From NCBI RefSeq assembly GCF_041146395.1, contig NC_091012.1:12080193-12144192 (forward strand): DNA of 64,000 nt. The letters run 5' to 3'. The notes beneath the pieces are model-generated. The model made no database searches. It was not told the origin of the DNA and worked only from the letters and a program-made list of their open reading frames with translations. Both the position numbers and the translations under genes were made by a program. The DNA comes from Eulemur rufifrons (lineage: Eukaryota > Chordata > Mammalia > Primates > Lemuridae). The stretch's first letter is position 1. Each line of letters starts with the position of its first letter. Of this stretch, positions 1 to 11,000 are shown piece by piece.

Positions 1-381
1 AGCAGCACTTTTCTCCAAGAGCTGTGTGATGCATACACATGAGGCTACTTCTGCCAGGCTCAGAGGGCAGCAGACCCTCTGTGTTCAAGAGGGACAGATG
101 CTGAGGCCTTCTCCGTGCCCGTGGACTCACCATGTCCCACGGGAGTGCCCTGTCACCGTCACCACGGAAGGCCTCCCTCACAGAGGCCTGTGGCCCCTAC
201 ACCTGCATGGAGGTGCAGGTGTGGTGGTTAGATGCACTCACTCCCGGACCCCGTCTGTGTAGCAGCCGCACCATGCGTGCGATTCAGGCCTATGCCTCTG
301 CAAGCTTACACGTCACCACTGAGCATCACATGTAAAGGGTCTAAACCTGTGGTTGCCAACGTCACTGCCCATCAGCACCTA
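1..381. other. Probable intron sequence, nothing recognised
   Basis: No Gly-X-Y exon, RNA gene or repeat family is recognised on either strand. By position it is intron of the collagen pseudogene. Confidence 0.5.
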
Positions 382-398
382 AAAAGCCCATCAGAGCC

Positions 399-522
399 AG
401 GCCCAGTGGCTCACACCTGTGGTCCCAGCTACTTGGGAGGCCCAGGTGGGAGGATTTATTGAGCCCAGGAGTTTGAGACCTGGGGCAACAAAAGGTAGTG
501 AGACTCATTTCTAAAAACAAAC
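399..522 (+). mobile_element. Alu monomer (7SL-derived SINE)
   Basis: A single Alu-like arm (cagtggctcacacctg ... cccagctacttgggagg ... gagtttgagacc) ends in an A-rich tail. It is flanked by near-identical 17-bp target duplications, aaaagcccatcagagcc at 382-398 and a one-base variant at 523-539. Confidence 0.75.
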
Positions 523-621
523 AAAAGCCCATCTGAGCCTCTGGGGGCGCGGCCCAGACAGTTATTAGATGTCTGGTGGCTCCAGGGTGGGTGCAGCCTA
601 GTTTGGGAGCCGGTGGTCTGA

Positions 622-740
622 AGTGCTCCTCAAACTTGAACGTGTCCACAGATCACGCGGGATCTTGTTAAAAAGTGGGTCTGACTTAGCAGATCTGCGG
701 GGTCTGCATTTCTCACGAGGTCATGGTCATGCTCTGGCCC
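622..740 (+). mobile_element. MER5A-like DNA transposon remnant
   Basis: The stretch 'ctcctcaaacttgaacgtg' ... 'gatcttgttaaaa' ... 'tctgcatttctcacgaggtc' follows the hAT-type MER5A pattern (caaacttta..., gggcttgttaaaa, gcatttctaacaag) with much divergence. Confidence 0.5.
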
Positions 741-1044
741 CTCCGAAGTGCCCTTCTCAGTCTGCAAATGCCAAGGGAGTTGTTTGTTCCTACTGGGGAA
801 GTAGGGCAGGAAAGAACAGTTGAGGAGATAGAACAAAGGAGAGGAGGAGAATCAGCATGAGAGAGAAAGAGCAGAGTGCAGGTGCCAGAAGGGTGCGCTC
901 ATCTGGCCTCTCGGGGTCACCCCAAAAGGGCTTGTCTGGTGACCATCTCGAATCAGGTCAGAGACATTTGGGCAAGTGCAGGAGAATAAAGAAAGTGGGG
1001 AATGGCATTATAACTGGGCCAATTATGTTGACTCTTCTGCACAG

Positions 1045-1142
1045 GTATCGATGGCCTACCTGGAGAAGTGGGAGCCCCTGGGAGTCCAGGTCGCCCAGGA
1101 TTTAATGGCTTACCAGGCAGCCCGGGTTTGCAGGGCCAAAAG
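1045..1142 (+). pseudogene. COL4A1: COL4A1 pseudogene exon block 1 (about exon 30)
   Basis: After a 'ctgcacag' acceptor the block reads GIDGLPGEVGAPGSPG then RPGFNGLPGSPGLQGQK, an unbroken Gly-X-Y stretch, and ends at AAG before a gtgggt donor. It matches COL4A1 GVDGLPGDMG...FNGLPGNPGVQGQK. No lesion is seen. This is the first block I can identify; preceding exons must lie upstream of the window or be lost. Confidence 0.88.
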
Positions 1143-1507
1143 GTGGGTGTGATGTTCCCTAGATTGCTCTCTCCCCCTGAGCTTTTTATTAATGGGACAC
1201 AGAAAATGTAGGTTATTAATCTCACAGGATAGGCTGGAGCAACATGTTTTGTTTTTCAATGAAATGGCATAGACTAGAAAATACCAGAGTACATAGCACA
1301 TGGCGCTAAATATTTTGAGGGGAGACATTTGTCCGATTTTGTGAAACATTTGTTTCAGTCTTACGAAACTGTATGAGATGTTTTTGTGCATGTGCGTGCT
1401 GGGTCTCAGTGTGAAACGTGTTTCTCGTGGCGGGCGGCAGAGGAACAGCTGCGGGGAAGCCTCTGTCATGCAGAGGTCACAGCCAACCAGGGGGTTTCTC
1501 AGTGCAG

Positions 1508-1731
1508 GTTCCTCAGCCTCGGCGCCGTTGGCATTCTGGGTCCAAAATCCTTTTCTGTGGGGTGGCCCTGTGCCTTGCAGGAGCTTTGGCAGGAGCATTG
1601 CTGGCCTCTGTCCCTGAGATATCAAGAAATCCCTGCCCCCACCCTCAGCTGTGACAACTGAAAATATCTCCAGACATTGCCAAATGTCACCTGTGGGACA
1701 AAAGTGTCCCTGCTTGAAAACCACTGGTCTA
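1508..1731 (-). mobile_element. MER20-like DNA transposon
   Basis: The order of segments (ctcagcctcggcgcc ... ttggcattctgggtcc ... gtgacaactgaaaatatctc ... agacattgccaaatgtc ... aaccactggtct) is the reverse complement of MER20, a hAT-Charlie non-autonomous element. It appears nearly full length. Confidence 0.7.
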
Positions 1732-1734
1732 GTG

Positions 1735-2915
1735 TGACTTTGGGATTCTTTTTGTCCTCAAATATTCTTCTACCAACTTGCTTATACTCAAAATTCTGCA
1801 CAGCAAGTGTGAGTGGCCATTAAATGGGGTGGGGTGGGGACCCTGCAGCTTTGGGGCCACATGTGGCCTTCTGGATCCTTGAGTGCAGCCTTTTGACTGA
1901 ATCCAAATTTTACAAAACAAATCCTTTGAATAAAGGATTAAAAGGGTCAGTTGAGGGGCCAAGCTCAGGGATTCGAGGGCCACATGTGGCCTTGGGGCCG
2001 CAGGTTCCCCATCTCATCCTTGCCTGTTCTGATTATAAGGAACGGAAGTGAAATTGCTGGAAGGTGTTGGTGCAGAAAGGGAGAAAGAGCCAAGGGCAAC
2101 AGATAGAGTTTGCGGATGGCAGAACCAGGTTGGGTCGGCTCACTTTCTATCAGGAGAAGGCAGGTGGCCCCATGGTCCTGGGGGAGCTCCTTCCTAGGAG
2201 ATGCCTGGCATCGTGGTGCCTTCTCTGCATGGCAGAGACGGAAGGGAAGGCTTTGGAAGTCTGTCTTTATACAATATGCAGCAGCTTCCCTTTATAATGT
2301 ATGTTTGATTTGAAAATTTAGTCAACTGTGGTGGCGTGTGGATCACCTTAAGCATTCAAGGCTCAGGAGTTAGTGAATGCCAAATGGAATCGGAATGAAG
2401 GATTTGATTTGTGATTTGAAATAGTGTGCTTTTTAAAGAATCCTTTGGATGGAGTTCCTTCCATCGTGCAAATTTCCTACTGGGACATGAGAGAAGTATC
2501 CAGTATGCACTCGTGTCCTCCTTATCTGGAAGTGTCACTTGCATGTAGTGGAGCACTGTCATTTCACATCCACCTACTTGCTTCAATGAGTACAGGTACA
2601 GTCTATGTCTGTGTCCAAACTGAGGCTATTTCCAACGTGCCATTGCTCTCCAAAATACTTCCTTCATTTCTAATCAACTCTATTTGTCAAAACCCCTGTA
2701 TTCATGTGGTAGTTTTAAATGTTTAATTTACTTTGAAAGCCTTCATTTATATTAAAAACCGTGTCAGGGGTACCCTTACTAGCCCTGGAACTTTCCCATC
2801 TCTTAAGAAGCACTCGGTTAACTGGTCACAGATCATATTCGGCATTTTGTCAGTTATTTAGGGTCAGCTCTTCCTCACAGGCGCAGGCGGCAGGGCTGAA
2901 GGGACAAGCTTGGGT
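1735..2915. other. Intron, nothing recognised
   Basis: Between the MER20-like element and an MIR-like stretch I see only unique-looking intron sequence with no exon of the collagen series. Confidence 0.5.
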
Positions 2916-3050
2916 CAGAGGCCTGGGTAGAAGGGCATTCTGTGGGGAGCCTTGGTTTTCCTCCTCTGTGAAGTGAAAACAATAAAAATTACCCACCTTT
3001 GGGGCTTGTGGTGAGATTAAAAGGAAATAATAGGTGTGAGGAAGCTTCGC
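2915..3050 (+). mobile_element. MIR-like SINE remnant
   Basis: The stretch 'ccttggttttcctcctctgtgaagtg' followed by 'cttgtggtgagattaaa' fits the central and 3' MIR pattern (cctcagtttcctcatctgtaaaatg, gttgtgaggattaaa). It is strongly diverged. Confidence 0.5.
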
Positions 3051-3189
3051 AAACTTTTATAAAGAGTTGAACAGATATTCTTACTAAATGCACTGGCAGT
3101 ACCCGTTACGTGTTCACTTATGCTATTGGCTTGATATAAATATTGACTTTGTTGGTCAATTTGCTTCTCTGTGCTTTGGGGATTTTCAG

Positions 3190-3340
3190 GGGGAGCTGCG
3201 AGTTGGTCTACCAGGACTGAAAGGTTTGCCAGGTCTTCCCGGCATTCCCGGCACACCCAGGGAGAAGGGGAACATCGGGGCATCAGGTGTTCCCAGAGAA
3301 CACGGAGCAATCGGCCCCCCTGGGCTGCAGGGAATCAGAG
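3190..3340 (+). pseudogene. COL4A1: COL4A1 pseudogene exon block 2
   Basis: The block reads [18 protein letters not shown], then [15 protein letters not shown] and [18 protein letters not shown]. The frame is open and the splice sites look intact (cag before, gtaact after). Three obligatory glycines have become Arg (GELR, TPRE, VPRE). Such changes would disrupt the triple helix in a working chain. Confidence 0.9.
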
Positions 3341-3556
3341 GTAACTTCTTACAGATCTATCCAGACTGCTTCAAAGAGTGGGTGTGCTTATTTTTGTATC
3401 TCCAGAACACCTATTATGTATATTCCAGACCTGTTTGTTGAAAGAATGATGAAAATCCTAGTTTAGAGCTCATGGTTTCCTGCCATTGTGGCCCATTTTG
3501 TAAGTGGGAAGTGTCTCCTACTGTTCCTACAGTTTATTCACAATTTTTCCCTCCAG

Positions 3557-3687
3557 GTGACCCTGGACCTCCTGGACTGCCGGGCCCCGCAGGATCTCCA
3601 GGAGCTCCAGGAATAGGACCCCCCGGAGATAGGACCCCCCCGGAGATAGGGCCCCCCCTGGAGGACAGGGACCCCCAGGGGCATCAG
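3557..3687 (+). pseudogene. COL4A1: COL4A1 pseudogene exon block 3, frameshifted
   Basis: It starts GDPGPPGLPGPAGSPGAPGI and then runs into a three-fold, slightly varied repeat of a 16-18 bp unit, ggagatagg followed by a C run, at about 3610-3660. COL4A1 has 33 nt between its GIGPPG codon and the GGQGPP codons; here there are 50, a net +17. The frame is lost and the end reads out of register until the gtgatg donor. The expected frame is recovered at GGA GGA CAG from 3660. Confidence 0.87.
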
Positions 3688-4057
3688 GTGATGTGACATT
3701 CTCCGAGAATTATCCCTTCTCTAAAGAGTGGTCACGGTGGTGTGGGAGATGATGCTGGAGGGGAGATGAGCACTATTTGTGAAATAAAAGGGAAAGAAGT
3801 AAATTCCAGTTTGTAAAGTTAGGTTTGCTCATTTGCTTAAATGTTAAGTCATAGATTTCTATTCTTTCCTGCCACTGACACTGGTTTATGTGCCAAAGAG
3901 ATCTTCCCTGTATTGTATATTCAATAACTTAAAATTTTACTCAAAATGATGTCTCTATATTATCTTTCCATAGGGGGGTTAATAAGTTGCCGATAATTTA
4001 AACTAATTGAGTCCATATCTAGAAGCTACTATTGGCTTAAATGGTAATAATAATCTT

Positions 4058-4396
<339 letters not shown>

Positions 4397-4521
4397 GGTA
4401 ATAATAATCTTAGAATTAAGGTGGTGAGGGCAGAATAGGGTAAACCAATCAGGGAGAAATGGTTCAGAAAAAACGAGTTGTGAACTTTGCTAAAAGTCAT
4501 TCTCATTTCACCCGACCTCAG

Positions 4522-4689
4522 GCCCTCCTGGAATAAAAGGAGAGAAGGGTTTCCCCGGATTCCCTGGACTGGACCTGCCGGGCCCTAAGGGAGATAAAGG
4601 TGCTCAAGGACTTCCCGGCTTAACAGGACAGTCAGGGCTCCCTCGCCTTCCTGGACAGCAGGGGACACCTGGAATCCCCAGGTTTCCAG
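4522..4689 (+). pseudogene. COL4A1: COL4A1 pseudogene exon block 4
   Basis: It reads [20 protein letters not shown], then [37 protein letters not shown]. The block is open, with splice sites at 4521/4522 (ag) and 4690 (gtaaat). Two Gly to Arg changes (LPR, IPR) break the repeat. The LD(M/L)[14 protein letters not shown] stretch is specific for alpha-1(IV). Confidence 0.9.
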
Positions 4690-4823
4690 GTAAATGGTTT
4701 TGGAACTTCTGGCTGGATGGAGGACAAGTAAACAGGCCTTGCCTCATCCTTTCCATGACTCATAGCATTTACCATCCATGTTCCAAGGGAGGAAATGTTC
4801 ATGGTCCTCCTCTCTGTCCGCAG

Positions 4824-4914
4824 GTCCCAAGGGAGAGATGGGCGTCATGGGGACCCCCCGGGCAGCCAGGCTCACCGGGACCAGCAGCTACTCCAGGATT
4901 ACCGGGTGAAAAAG
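4824..4914 (+). pseudogene. COL4A1: COL4A1 pseudogene exon block 5, frameshifted
   Basis: It begins [13 protein letters not shown] run of six C (4854-4859) carries one base more than the ancestral ACC CCN GGG. Read straight on, the frame ends at TGA 4907-4909. Skipping one C restores [19 protein letters not shown], which matches COL4A1 [19 protein letters not shown] apart from one Gly to Ala change. The splice sites (cag, gtagga) remain. Confidence 0.88.
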
Positions 4915-5309
4915 GTAGGAATCCGTGTCTCTCTCGATGTCCCTTGGGAAATTCTCAAATTGTCACGGTCATGTGTCACTTCGAGGGGTAATAGCAAAGT
5001 TAAGAATATCAAGCAGGAGCTGGGAGATGCCCCATGCCCAGTGGGCGTCCGAGGTGCACAGTGCACGGGGGACTCTGAACAGCTCTGCCCCGCAAATCAG
5101 AAGGAAGATGGGGCTGAGATTCTTTTTGAGAAACGGTGGAATCTTCAGCAGTGCCAGGGCACAGGGACTGAGTCCTTAGAATCAAGTTAGCAAATGCCAT
5201 GACTTTACAAATCTTAATTTTCATTTCTTGTTATTTGAAATAGGCCCATAATAATTTTTTTCAAAGAGAAATTGACTTTGAGTGTGAGGTATAAATAAAA
5301 GGCATCTGT

Positions 5310-5536
5310 GGAGGTCAGGAGTTCAAGACCAGCCTGAGCAAGAACAAGACCCCCTCTCTACAAAAAATAAAGAAATTAGCTGAGCGTTGTGGTACATGCC
5401 TGTAGTCCCAGCTACTTGGGAGGCTGAGGCAGGAGGATCACTTGAGCCCAGGAGTTTGAGGCTACAGTGAGCTATGATGATGCCACTGTACTCTAGCTGG
5501 GTGCGACAGAGCGAGACTTTGTCTCAAAAAAGAAGG
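5310..5536 (+). mobile_element. Old Alu, 5' truncated
   Basis: It begins in the middle of the left arm (gaggtcaggagttcaagacc), includes a complete right arm and an A-rich tail. Imperfect target duplications (aaaaggcatctgt and aaaaagtcatctgt) flank it, which suggests insertion of a truncated copy. Confidence 0.8.
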
Positions 5537-5902
5537 AAAAAAGTCATCTGTTTCATAGAATAGGAGAATTCCTACTCTGTCATTGTATAGGAATTGAGGG
5601 CAGAATGAGCAGGGGTGATAAAGGTATGTAGGAAGGTGAGAAAATGTATAATAAATTATCTAACGTAGTAAGCAAAGTTTGAGTATATTAGCATTACTAG
5701 CAAATAATGACTTTTGGAAAATGGCTTGATTATTTGTTTACTTGGTTTCAGACTCTTTTGTGTAACTCAGACACTCGGCACTTAGTGCCATTTTTAGACA
5801 AGTTATTCGTCCTCGAAACCTTCTTAATCAGTCATGTCCCAGCCAGCAAGAGTGCCGAGCTCTGTAACCAGCCTCACCCGGTACCTTCTCTTTCCTCTGC
5901 AG

Positions 5903-6055
5903 GGGAACATGGCTTCCCAGGTTCCTGGGGACCCAGGGGAGACCCTGGCTTCAAAGGTGACAAGGGGGACGTCGGTCTCCCCAGCAAGCCTGGGTCCATG
6001 GACAAGGTGGACATGGGCAGCATGAAGGGACAGAAGGGAGACCAGGGAGAGAAAG
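5903..6055 (+). pseudogene. COL4A1: COL4A1 pseudogene exon block 6
   Basis: It reads GEHGFPGSWGPRGDPGFKG, DKGDVGLPSKPGSMDKVDMG, SMKGQKGDQGEKG. The non-repeat interruption SMDKVDMGSMKG is a clear COL4A1 marker. There is one Gly to Ser change (LPSKPG). The donor reads gcaagt, a GC rather than a GT donor. Confidence 0.91.
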
Positions 6056-6061
6056 GCAAGT
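6056..6061 (+). promoter_or_regulatory. GC splice donor (gcaagt)
   Basis: The exon block ending GAG AAA G at 6055 is followed by gcaagt, so the donor dinucleotide is GC. The rest fits a good donor, as seen in the rare GC-AG introns. It may be ancestral or a decay mutation. Confidence 0.6.
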
Positions 6062-6168
6062 GGGAAGCTGGGTCTCCATAAATGACACCAAACCAACCTG
6101 TGTTTCTGTAACCACTTGCTCTTCAAGTAGCAGGCTGGGTCATCGTTGTTCTTTTCTGTGATTTATAG

Positions 6169-6267
6169 GACAAATTGGACCAGCTGGTGAAAAAGGATCC
6201 CGGGGAGACCCTGGGACCCCAGGAGTGCCTGGAAAGGATGGGCAGGCGGGGCACCCTGGACAGCCAG
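6169..6267 (+). pseudogene. COL4A1: COL4A1 pseudogene exon block 7
   Basis: It reads GQIGPAGEKGSRGDPGTPG, VPGKDGQAGHPGQPG after a tttatag acceptor and ends at gtacag. It is almost identical to COL4A1, with no lesion seen. Confidence 0.9.
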
Positions 6268-6367
6268 GTACAGTGTGGCACTCAGGTTCCCGGGGTGGCA
6301 AGGGGCATGTGCTCCCCAGAACTTTCTGCAGATGGCAACCTGCTGACTGTTCTCTTTCTTATTCTAG

Positions 6368-6457
6368 GACCTAAAGGTGACCCAGGTATAAGTGGAACCC
6401 CAGGTGCCCCCGGACTTTCTGGACCAATATGATCTGTTGGTGGAATGGGCTTGTCAG
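6368..6457 (+). pseudogene. COL4A1: COL4A1 pseudogene exon block 8, nonsense
   Basis: It reads GPKGDPGISGTPGAPGLSG then P I stop SVGGMGLSG. COL4A1 has PKGSVGGMGLPG here, so AAA GGA became ATA TGA. The stop is TGA at 6430-6432. Acceptor (ctag) and donor (gtaacc) remain. Confidence 0.91.
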
Positions 6458-7455
6458 GTAACCTGGATTTAGAACAGGAGTGTTTGTAGCATGTGTGTGT
6501 GTGGTATGGGCAGGACGTGTCTACAGAACGAGATCCTGCTCCACAGAGGAGAACATAATCCAGGCAGTTGTGTCTTTGGCACTAATTCACATCCTCAGTC
6601 CTGCCTAGGGAATGGATGGATGGTGTTTGGCTGATACTATGACCATTGCTATGAAAACCTACAATTTACTAAAATAAAACATGGGCTGGACACAACGAAC
6701 TTTTGATGATCTCCAAGTGGCCGCCCACTTGGCCAGCATCTCCCTAGGTGTCTGGCTCTCCATTCAGGGTTGTCAGCTAGAGCAGCGCCTGCCTCTGGAG
6801 CCCTTTGTGTTAGTTCAGAAGAATCCCTTGGACTCATCTGCCCCAGTCCTGAGCCAGCCTTAATGCTCTGCCAGTGGGGTCCCCTCCAGTGACAGCAAGC
6901 ACAAAGAGAAGGAATGTGAGACGGGGTCTAGCGGGTAATGCTTCTCGTAACCTGCCCAGAAAGGGGAGGAGTGGAGAGAAAAAGGTCTGTCTATCTTCTC
7001 CTAAGTTTCCACGAGGTGCTGCTGTCACTTGAAATATAAACATCTAGGATTCTGGTCACACCCACTTACAAATAAGCTTGGCCACCAACGTACATTGCAA
7101 ACCAAGGATGCGTTTACCCTGTACACCTGCCCCACGCGCCCTGTGGTTCGTTCAGTGAGAGGTGGTTATATAATAAAGAACCTAAGAGTCATTTTTATAC
7201 TGTTGAGAAAGTATGTATTTCTAAGAAGTTAGTGTATTTCTACTCTGTCTTTATAAAAAGACAGGAGAAATGTTTCCCAGTGCGGCTCCGATGTGACCTG
7301 GGTGACTGACATCTGGCTGGATTGTTTGCAGGTTGATAAATGAAGGGGTACATGTTCCTTTACCTCATTCTTGGCTGGTTGTCAAGGGACTCTTTCCTTT
7401 TTAACACTAGCACTAGCCAGTCCCACGTTCTAGTTTCAGTTGTTTGTGTTTACAG

Positions 7456-7595
7456 GAAGCCCTGGAGAAAAAGGTGTGCCTGGCATCCCCGGCCTGCAGG
7501 GCATCCCCAGCTTACCTGGAAAGAAAGGCTCAAAGGGAGAGAAAGGACAGTCATGCCCTCCTGGCATTGGCATTCCTGGGCTGCCCGGGACCAAG
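7456..7595 (+). pseudogene. COL4A1: COL4A1 pseudogene exon block 9
   Basis: It reads [47 protein letters not shown]. It is open, with two broken Gly positions (Gly to Ser in GIPSLPG, Gly to Cys in QSCPPG). It aligns with COL4A1 [19 protein letters not shown]...IGIPGLRGEK. Confidence 0.9.
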
Positions 7596-8023
7596 GTAAC
7601 CAGCACCCTGCATGGAAACGTCCCCTCCGCCCCTCTCGGTGGAAACACTTTCTGAGAAATATTCAGTAACTATCTCAGCACATTCAAGTGAGTCCTCAGC
7701 TCCAGTAATGCCCCCAGGGTATTAGAAGCTGTCTCTTCTCCCCCTTCTAGTCAGTACCTGTTCCCCCCAAGGAAGAATCTGGAGACTCAGAGGGAGGCCA
7801 GGGTGGGGGTCAGCTATCCCTGAGAGAAATCAGAGGGGTCGCAGGTGAGCAGGGATGGTGAGTAGAAACGGGGCACTTGGCTGCTTTGTGCTGAAGTTTT
7901 TCCTGTGTTCTCGGAGGTGGACTTCGGCAAGAAATGGGCAATGGCAGTTTATGGTGCACTAATCATTGCACCAAAATGTCCAGGGACAGATGTGAAATTA
8001 ACATGCTGGATTTTCACTTTCAG

Positions 8024-8150
8024 GGAGATCAAGGGGTGGCAGGTTTCCCAGGCAGCCCTGGAGAGAAGGGAGAAAAAGGAAGCACTGGGATCCCAGGGAT
8101 TCTGGGGTCTCTGGGCCCAAAGGAGTCTCCCGGGAGCATCGGCTATCCAG
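8024..8150 (+). pseudogene. COL4A1: COL4A1 pseudogene exon block 10
   Basis: It reads GDQGVAGFPGSPGEKGEKG, STGIPGILGSLGPKESPG, SIGYPG. It is open, with one Gly to Glu change (PKESPG). The splice sites are cag before and gtaggt after. Confidence 0.9.
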
Positions 8151-8245
8151 GTAGGTTACCTGGGGCTTCCTCCTAAACATGACGAAAACAGACAACACAA
8201 ACTCCAGCTCACCAGTGTTCTGGTATTTTGCATGTTTTTTTTTAG

Positions 8246-8326
8246 GAAGCCCTGGGCTGCCAGGAGAAAAAGGGGACAAAGGCCTCCCAGGACTGGATGG
8301 CGTTCAGGGCATCAAAGGAGAAACAG
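8246..8326 (+). pseudogene. COL4A1: COL4A1 pseudogene exon block 11
   Basis: It reads [30 protein letters not shown]-rich tract and tttag precede it, and gtagag follows. No lesion is seen; it matches COL4A1 [20 protein letters not shown]. Confidence 0.9.
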
Positions 8327-8808
8327 GTAGAGGCGCTGCTCTAGAGCATGGCAGGTGTGTGGACAGGGGCCACCAGGGACAGGGACTCCAGAGGCTCAGG
8401 GAGCTGCCCACGTGGATGGGTTCAGGCCCCAGGACGCTGCTGCAGGGCTGACCGGAGGCCAGCCGTCTGCCCCTCCAGTCGGCAGATGAGCAGACTGGGT
8501 CTGGGGGGCTCACAGGGCCTTTCCAAGGTCTTGCTGTGAGTTATGATCCAGGCCCAGTCTCCAAACCATCTCTCTAGGTGGCGTGGGGTTCCAGGTGTCT
8601 GCTCCCCGTTCTCACCAGCCTTTGTGGCTCAGGATTTGGTGGCAGTATGACAGCATGGAGGGTCCTTTCTGAAGGGGTTTCAGAACTAACCTCAGGGAAG
8701 CCAGGAGTGCTCAGAAGGGAACAACTCCCTTAAAAGACGACCATTGTATGTGGACACCAGGGTGTGGGAGACGTTCTACGCGTGACTGGCGTGGCCTTTC
8801 TCTTTGAG

Positions 8809-8907
8809 GTCTTCCTGGGAAGCCCGGCCCCACGGGCCCAGCCGGCCAGAGAGGGGAGCGCGGCAGTGACGGAATCCCAGGGCCGGCGGGAGAGAAGGGT
8901 GGACCAG
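8809..8907 (+). pseudogene. COL4A1: COL4A1 pseudogene exon block 12
   Basis: It reads GLPGKPGPTGPAGQRGERG, SDGIPGPAGEKGGPG. It is open and all Gly positions are kept. The acceptor is tttgag, which is unusual at -3 but keeps AG; the donor is gtacgg. Confidence 0.86.
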
Positions 8908-9519
8908 GTACGGCCTGGCCCGCTGTCCCACTTCAGAGCGAGCAGCACCCCCTGCCATGTTCAGCGGGCAGAGCTGGGTGCACAGTGGATGGAGGAGGGG
9001 CCACGGGGTCCCAGTGCTGTTGGCGCTGAATTCACCTTTTAAGTCTATATCCCTTATGTTTACATTGCATACATTCATTTTTTATAGGAATAATTAATAA
9101 AAAAATACCCTGTCCTCTCTTCCCCCATTTGGAATGTCCCTCAAGCCCTTTGCTTACATTTGTCCCTGCCCCGATGGCTTTGGCTTCCCCACCTCTATAA
9201 GAACAGTGATTAGCCCATCTCGTGTCTCCAGACGGTCGTCAGAAATAAGTGCTCATTTGCACAGATCATTCCTGCTAAATGCCGGATGGTTCTGAGCTGA
9301 AAGGTACTTAGGGGAAGGCACTAAATTATGAATATCCAGTCAAGGGTATCTTGCAACAACTGGAGGAATATAATTTTATTCCCATGGTGCAATTAACTAA
9401 TTTCCAAGTACTCTACGAGTGTGTACAGTGTTACTTCAGAGCCGATGCTGCTTTGTACTGTCCCTGCAGACTGGTTGTTTAAGTAAAGAAAAATGTGGCT
9501 TTTTGCCCTCACCTTGTAG

Positions 9520-9570
9520 GTCTACCAGGAAGAGGATTCCCAGGGTTTCCAGGGACCAAAGGAGACAAAG
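9520..9570 (+). pseudogene. COL4A1: COL4A1 pseudogene exon block 13
   Basis: This small exon reads GLPGRGFPGFPGTKGDKG between ttgtag and gtaaca. It is nearly identical to COL4A1 GLPGRGFPGFPGAKGDKG, including the GRGFPG interruption. Confidence 0.9.
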
Positions 9571-10724
9571 GTAACATTTGTTCAGTGTGTGCTTCCTTTC
9601 TAGCCGGCCACTGCTGCACGCTGCACCAGCAGAACAGGGGGTGATGTCTGCAGGATGCAGCCCTGTGCCCCTTAGCAAGGCAGCAGCGGACATGGAGGAT
9701 AGACTCTGGGTCCAGAGGGGATGTCCTACCAGACACGGCTGGTCACACCACCATGCTCTCGTTATTGGAAATTCTCTTTTATTTGGGCTTATTTTATAAA
9801 ATTCAGTACAGAGGGAAACCCCTGTCATTTTTGCGCTTAGAAAGTAATCGGAATATCAAAATTGTTACTTTCTAAAACTGGTCATTTTTATGTGAAGGTA
9901 GGACAGGACGTCACACGGGCCAGATACCCCCTGTGCAGCCCTCGTGAGCTAACTCCCAAGCACACTCAAGAGCTGGGAAGTGACGCAGGCTCTTCCCTCA
10001 GAGACCTTAGCATTTTGTGAGGAAGAAAAGGCAGATGCTGGAAATACAAAAGCGATAGACAATGAAAGGAAAGTCGCGGTAGCCACGGCTGGGAAGAGCA
10101 CACATTCCGGTCACTCGGAGAAGGCTGAGGGGGTCCTGAGTGATCCAGGGCTGTGTCTGAGGATTGGGAAAGGCCTCGGCAGGCCTGGCATGTCGGCGCA
10201 GACCAAGCAGGGCACACGGTGGCTCTGCTTCCCCGGCCCTGGCTCTCCCGAGGCCAGCCCGGTGCTTTTCCTGTGCACTGTGTTGCCCGGCACTGGACGC
10301 GCCTGGCTCGTGAAGGGTGGGATGGTGCCGAGGGTGCTGCCTGGGGAATGGCGCTGCCTCCCCTCCTCAAACACAGCGCCGCTGCGAAGGCTCCTGCTCG
10401 GAAAGGGAGCCGGGGACATGTCTTTCCCTTACCTGCCCGTCCAATCCTGTGCAATCTGGTTGACACATCCTACTGCCCTGGGACAGACTGCACATGATGG
10501 CTTGTGTTCCGATTCGCTGCCTGCGAAGTAAGGGGAGAGTCCCAAGGAGGAGCCCTGTGACCAAAAAGGACTTGACCCTGTGCCATTCCCTTTTCATTTT
10601 TTCTTAATAACCTTGAAATAACCCTAGAATTTTGGTGTTTTTATTGGCAAGTTTGGGGTGATACGTTTAAAACTAAACATAGAGGGTTTTTTTTTCCCCT
10701 GCAAACTCTTATTTTTATTTTTTA

Positions 10725-11000
10725 AAGCAGCTCTATTGAGGTGTCACTGACAGACAATGTAATACACATATTTAGTGTGTGCAGTTTGGTAAGCTTTGAC
10801 ACGTGTATGCACTCACGAGAATATCCCCGCCTTCAAGGTGGTGGACACACCCATCACCCCAAAAGTCTCCCGTGCAGCCTCGTAATCCTCCATGCTTGCG
10901 TGTGAGATCCATGCGTGTTGCCGCGTGGGTCAATAGTTCATTCCTTTTTATGGCTGAGCAATGTCCCATTGTAGGGATATAATACAATTTAACCATTCAC
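10725..11000 (-). mobile_element. L1 3' end fragment (antisense)
   Basis: The stretch 'ctctattgaggtgtcactgac' ... 'gtggacacacccatcacccc' ... 'tatggctgagcaatgtccca' is the reverse complement of an old L1 3' region. Confidence 0.6.

Noticed and set aside
880..945. Possible extra collagen exon before the first block (GLSGSPQKGLSG-like)
   Set aside because: No Gly every third residue over a useful length, no convincing splice sites, and no match to the preceding COL4A1 exon.
9966..10531. Overlapping open frames of 166 and 183 codons on opposite strands
   Set aside because: GC-rich intron sequence with no recognisable domain, and the frames shadow each other.
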